Assembly (NCBI GenBank): GCA_947463335.1
Contig: CANHRF010000030.1
Span: 1-9,797 of the forward strand
Length of the DNA stretch: 9,797 nucleotides
Reading direction: 5' to 3'
DNA from: Actinomycetota bacterium
GTDB taxonomy: Bacteria > Actinomycetota > Actinomycetes > Nanopelagicales > Nanopelagicaceae
Below are positions 6,304 to 9,797 of the stretch, piece by piece. The notes under the pieces were generated by a model. That model was not told the DNA's origin, made no database searches, and saw only the letters and a program-made list of their open reading frames with translations. Within the stretch, counting starts at the first letter, position 1. The number at the start of each line of letters is the position of its first letter. The position numbers and the translations under genes are program-made.

Positions 6304-9114
6304 TTAATTACGTCCTTCAGCAGCGATAGCCGCAGCAAGTGCTGCCTTTAAGCGATCTTGTGCACGCCCATATGCTGCAAAGTCTCCCTTGGCAAGTGCT
6401 GCATTTCCATCAGCAATCGCCTGCTTTGCACTTTGTAGCGCAGACTTTAGATCTGCAGATGCATTATCAGTAGTCGATGTAGTTGGAGTTCCTGATGAAG
6501 ATGTTCCGGAGTTGCCGCCGAATACTTGATCAAGTGCGCCCTTGAGCGAACTATCGAAACCAATCACATCACCAAATGAGACGAGTACTTTCTGCAAGAG
6601 TGGATAAGCCGCAGTATTTGCAGTTGCTCTTACATATACCGGTTGCACATAGAGCAAACCGCCACCGACTGGAAGCGTAAGCAAGTTACCAAGTACTACA
6701 TCTGAACCACCTTGGCGGAGCAAGGAGAGTGAGTTAGCAACTTCTGGTTTAGCTTCAAAGTTAGAGGCAACCTGTGAAGGTCCGGCAACGTTAGTACTGC
6801 GAGGAAGTTGCAGCACAGTAATTTTTCCGTAATTTGGACCGTTATTTGAATCCACAACTGCGAATGCAGATAAGTTTTCACGACCACCGCGCGGAACAAA
6901 CGGTGTTGTCAAAGTAAATGTTGGTTTATCTGATCCTGGCATTTCTAGCGTCATGTAATAAGGAGGTTGTGCTCCTGCATTGGCGCCGAATGTTGAAGGA
7001 TCGCGAGGTACGCGCCAGAAATCTTGTCCGCCGTAGAAAGCTGCAGCGGTTTGCACGTGGTACGAGCTAAGGACATCACGTTGCACACGGAAGAGATCTT
7101 CTGGATAACGGACATGCTCTAAGAGTTCCTTAGACATCTTGCTCTTTGGAGTCACAGTATTTGGGAAGGCCTTCATCCAGGTCTTTAGAACTGGATCTTT
7201 CTCATCCCACTGGTAGAGAACGACTGTTCCGTCATAGGCATCAACTGTGGCCTTTACAGAGTTACGGATGTAGTTGATAGTTCTATTTGATTGAGCAGTT
7301 ACCGCGGCAGAGTTGGCAGTTAGCGCATCTGTTGTTGCGGTGCTCAATGAAGTTCTTTGTGAGTATGGGTATCCGGCACTTGTGGTGTAGCCATCGATAA
7401 TCCATTGAATCTTTCCATCAACAATCGCTGGATATGGATCTCCATCTAGGGTTAACCAAGGTGCAACTTTAGCGACGCGCTCACGAGGTGAACGGTTGTA
7501 GAGAATCTTTGACTCTGAATTAATCAAATTTGAGAGAACAATGCGTTGTTCTTGATATTGAATTGCAAAGAGGAGCTTCTTGAATAAGCCACCCATTGGT
7601 ACTCCACCATCACCGGTGTAGGTGTAATTCTTCTGACCATTCTCTGATGCATCATCTGGATAGTCGAATTCAACTGGTGTATCAGTCTTAGGTCCACCAA
7701 TAATTGAATAATCTGGAACGTTCTCACCGAAGTAGATACGTGGTTGGAACTTTCCAAGTCCTGTCGTTGGTGGCAAATCTCCAACTAAGAAGGTTGGCTT
7801 ACCATCGGAATCGACGCTATTTCCAAAGGCAGATACAAAGCCGAATCCGTGGGTGTAGACCAAGTGATCGTTAATCCAGTTACGACTTGGGTTACCTTCA
7901 ATATTTAATTCGCGAACCGCAACAACCACATCGCGTTGCACACCATTTACCGTGTAGCGATCAATATCTAGAGATTCTGGGAATCCGTAGTAAGGCTTAA
8001 TCTGCTGCAGCTGGCGGAAAGTTGCTGATAGAACATTTGGATCCATCAAACGAATATTTGCAATTGTCGCAGCATCATTCGCTAGTTGACCAGAGTTAGT
8101 TGAAACGGTGGCTTGATAATCCTTCATCTCAACATCGGCAATGCCGTATGCATCGCGCGTTGACTCAATATTTCGTTGAATATAAGGGGCTTCTTTAGAT
8201 GATTCAGATGGCTTTACCTGGAATTGCTGAACTGCGCCAGGGTAAACGCCTGCGATAAGAACTGATGCACCCACCATCAAGATCGATCCAGCTGCTGGCA
8301 AGATCAATGACTTGCGAACGATATTTGCAAAGAAGAGCAGTGAACAGATAACTGCGATCGCAGCCAGGATTGATTTCGCTGGCAAAGTTGCGTTTACATC
8401 AGTAAATGTAAGACCAGTGATCAGTCTGCCCTCTTTCAGCGCAAGCGCATAACGATCGAACCAATATGCAACGGCCTTCATCAGCACGATTAGCCCGAGA
8501 AGAATTGAAATTTGTACTCGTGCAGCAACAGAAATTCGTTCAGCGCGAAGCTGCGGACGAATTCCACCGTACAAGTAATGAACTGCGGCGCTTGCCAGAG
8601 TTGCCAAAATCAAAGTTGAGATTGCCCAACCAATTAGCGTTTGCAAGAATGGCAAACGGAAGGCAAAGAATGAGATATCTAAACCAAATTGTGGATCTTT
8701 GATGCCAAACTCAGTTGAGTTTGTAAATTGCAACCAAGAGCTCCAGAGCTGAACGCCTGAAGTACCACCGAAGTAGAAGAGCACCAGTGCAATTCCGGCA
8801 AGAACTAATTTGCGAATTGGTTCGATTGTGGCGCGGTAGCGCTCTAAGTTATCTGCTTCTACCGCCATCGAAACATCGAATGGGCGGCGGCGATAAGCCA
8901 AGTAAACATTTGTTGTAATGGCTAACGATGTCACCAAACCAGCGACTACGAAGAGCGCGATTTTGGTAGTAAGAACTGTTGTCCAAACACTTGTGAAACC
9001 GACTGAATTGAACCAGAGCCAATCGACGTAGATTCCGCTTAGGGCAATGAGTGATCCCGCGATTACCGACAAGATTATGAAGGTCAGGGCTAGTGGACTT
9101 GGTTTTTTCATCAT
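6304..9114 (-). CDS. UPF0182 family large membrane protein
   Basis: A 936-residue protein of the UPF0182 family, function unknown, normal length for the family (about 900-1000). Seven hydrophobic segments fill the N-terminal third (about 8-30, 51-73, 100-117, 153-182, 199-217, 247-266, 270-291). The rest is a large, probably extracytoplasmic, region. Family-typical stretches include DPQFGLDISFF near 140-150, NATLPAK at 241-247, YIQRNIESTRDAYG at 311-324, DIDRY, VYTHGFG and a DGDPYPAI/DGYTTSAGYPYS region. A Ser/Thr-rich linker (about 866-885) precedes an Ala-rich helical tail (886-936) with the GDFAAYG motif. ATG 9114 overlaps the preceding stop as ATGA. AGGAG (9120-9116) is only one base from ATG 9114 but four from ATG 9111, so the second Met may be the true start. 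Neighbouring a YlbL/Lon-domain gene matches mycobacterial Rv3193c/Rv3194c. Confidence 0.93.
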   Translation of the reverse strand: MMKKPSPLALTFIILSVIAGSLIALSGIYVDWLWFNSVGFTSVWTTVLTTKIALFVVAGLVTSLAITTNVYLAYRRRPFDVSMAVEADNLERYRATIEPIRKLVLAGIALVLFYFGGTSGVQLWSSWLQFTNSTEFGIKDPQFGLDISFFAFRLPFLQTLIGWAISTLILATLASAAVHYLYGGIRPQLRAERISVAARVQISILLGLIVLMKAVAYWFDRYALALKEGRLITGLTFTDVNATLPAKSILAAIAVICSLLFFANIVRKSLILPAAGSILMVGASVLIAGVYPGAVQQFQVKPSESSKEAPYIQRNIESTRDAYGIADVEMKDYQATVSTNSGQLANDAATIANIRLMDPNVLSATFRQLQQIKPYYGFPESLDIDRYTVNGVQRDVVVAVRELNIEGNPSRNWINDHLVYTHGFGFVSAFGNSVDSDGKPTFLVGDLPPTTGLGKFQPRIYFGENVPDYSIIGGPKTDTPVEFDYPDDASENGQKNYTYTGDGGVPMGGLFKKLLFAIQYQEQRIVLSNLINSESKILYNRSPRERVAKVAPWLTLDGDPYPAIVDGKIQWIIDGYTTSAGYPYSQRTSLSTATTDALTANSAAVTAQSNRTINYIRNSVKATVDAYDGTVVLYQWDEKDPVLKTWMKAFPNTVTPKSKMSKELLEHVRYPEDLFRVQRDVLSSYHVQTAAAFYGGQDFWRVPRDPSTFGANAGAQPPYYMTLEMPGSDKPTFTLTTPFVPRGGRENLSAFAVVDSNNGPNYGKITVLQLPRSTNVAGPSQVASNFEAKPEVANSLSLLRQGGSDVVLGNLLTLPVGGGLLYVQPVYVRATANTAAYPLLQKVLVSFGDVIGFDSSLKGALDQVFGGNSGTSSSGTPTTSTTDNASADLKSALQSAKQAIADGNAALAKGDFAAYGRAQDRLKAALAAAIAAEGRN

Positions 9115-9797
9115 GCTCCTAAGTTAGCGCAACTGCGCGGGGCTGCCGAATTAAGCGCGGTGATCGCATCATTTAAGGTGCTGACCGCCGCAACTTTTAT
9201 ATTTCCTGGAATTTTTGCAACGCCAGGTGCCAGATCTTTGCAATTACTTGCGGGAACGAGAATCAAAGTAGCGCCAGACTTGTGTGCCGCCAGAATTTTC
9301 TCAGCAACTCCACCAATTCCTCCCACATTTCCCTCGGAATCAATCGTCCCTGTCGATGCAACGCTTCGCCCTCGCAAAATATTCTCAGGGGTAAGCAGTT
9401 CCACTATTCCCAGGGCGAAGGCCAGACCACCGCTGGGTCCCCCGGTCTTGGTCAGCGAGACTGAGATATCGCTCGGTTTAATCTCGCTCGTATTCAATTC
9501 TGGATAACTCGTCTTGAGGTAATTAAGAGCGGCGACCTTGGCGGTTAATTGCGAATCGACCATCTCTGTCTTGGCAATCTTTTTCTCCACCTCAGCGCTA
9601 ACGCCATCTTGATAGAAGAGTGAACGTGGCATAACCGAGAAATCACTTCGCCCCCACGAATAGATCAGCTCCGCACCAGTTACATATGCGTTAGGGCTGC
9701 TGATCAAAATAGATAATAAATAGATCTTGCCATCTGCTTTATAGAACTTCATTGAAGCCGGCGCACTCTTTGAAGGAGTGATGATCTTATTTACAAC
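9111..9797 (-). CDS. YlbL-like Lon (S16) domain protein, 5' end outside window
   Basis: The frame stays open to the window edge, so the Met at 9752 is internal and the true start, with any membrane anchor, lies outside the window. The visible 228 residues hold an extracytoplasmic-type N-terminal part, a helical SAEVEKK...VDSQLTAKVAAL segment typical of YlbL proteins, and a C-terminal Lon proteolytic domain. The catalytic dyad appears intact: Ser in GGPSGG (codon 9434-9432) and Lys in GGVAEK (codon 9299-9297). YlbL relatives of about 340 residues carry a PDZ domain between the helical segment and the Lon domain. Here only about 30 residues separate them, too few for a PDZ fold. Residues resembling STGTID and LVPASNCKD match the family. 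The gene is coupled to UPF0182 by a four-base overlap. The natural substrate is unknown, though the family is expected to be a membrane-anchored serine protease acting outside the cytoplasm. Confidence 0.88.
   Translation of the reverse strand, partial: VVNKIITPSKSAPASMKFYKADGKIYLLSILISSPNAYVTGAELIYSWGRSDFSVMPRSLFYQDGVSAEVEKKIAKTEMVDSQLTAKVAALNYLKTSYPELNTSEIKPSDISVSLTKTGGPSGGLAFALGIVELLTPENILRGRSVASTGTIDSEGNVGGIGGVAEKILAAHKSGATLILVPASNCKDLAPGVAKIPGNIKVAAVSTLNDAITALNSAAPRSCANLGA

Noticed and set aside
9160..9507. Plus-strand open frame of 115 codons
   Set aside because: It is antisense to the Lon catalytic domain, which has intact Ser-Lys motifs, and it reads as low-information Ser/Pro/Ala-rich sequence.
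9750..9752. ATG as the start of the Lon-domain protein
   Set aside because: The frame remains open for 15 more codons to the window edge, and the family has an N-terminal anchor before this region. The Met is internal.
9764..9780. Hairpin CACTC/GAGTG with a seven-base loop
   Set aside because: It is a five-pair stem inside the coding frame of the Lon-domain protein with no T-run. Not a terminator.

Overview
The window looks like chromosomal housekeeping DNA from a low-to-moderate-GC actinobacterium. A streamlined freshwater or marine acI/Nanopelagicales-type organism is the best guess. The reasons are the actinobacterial gene orders (SRAP-aroA-rsgA and Lon-domain protein-UPF0182), actinobacterial sequence features in RsgA, AroA and initiator tRNA, very tight gene packing, and TANNNT -10 boxes placed 6-7 nt before ATG codons, as in leaderless actinobacterial mRNAs. 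Taxonomy is inferred from these features, not from a search.

Left half, + strand: a compact cluster aroA (EPSP synthase), rsgA (30S-assembly GTPase), hisN (inositol-monophosphatase-family histidinol phosphatase) and copA (copper-type P1B ATPase). aroA/rsgA overlap by an ATGA, a putative leaderless promoter for hisN overlaps the rsgA stop codon, and hisN/copA overlap by 11 bp. At the extreme left edge, 13 bases on the - strand read ATG-TGC-GGT-CGT-T (Met-Cys-Gly-Arg), the hallmark start of SRAP/YedK/HMCES proteins. The two divergent starts are 23 bp apart and their putative -10 boxes share one TA step.

Right half, - strand (reading right to left): a Lon (S16)-domain YlbL-like protein whose 5' end lies outside the window and which appears to lack its usual PDZ domain; a 936-residue UPF0182 membrane protein coupled to it by an ATGA overlap; initiator tRNA-fMet with a clear -35/-10 promoter; and a DUF4389-type membrane protein with an internal duplication. 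This last gene starts 25 nt after the tRNA, with no visible promoter or terminator between them. The two halves converge at about 5492-5531.

There are no mobile elements, CRISPR arrays, phage genes or gene-free stretches above 300 bp. The hexamer TAGACT serves as the putative -10 of three transcription units (aroA, hisN, tRNA-fMet). I see no novel multi-gene system. The most interesting items are the back-to-back leaderless promoters, the PDZ-less Lon-domain protein and the tRNA-mRNA linkage.
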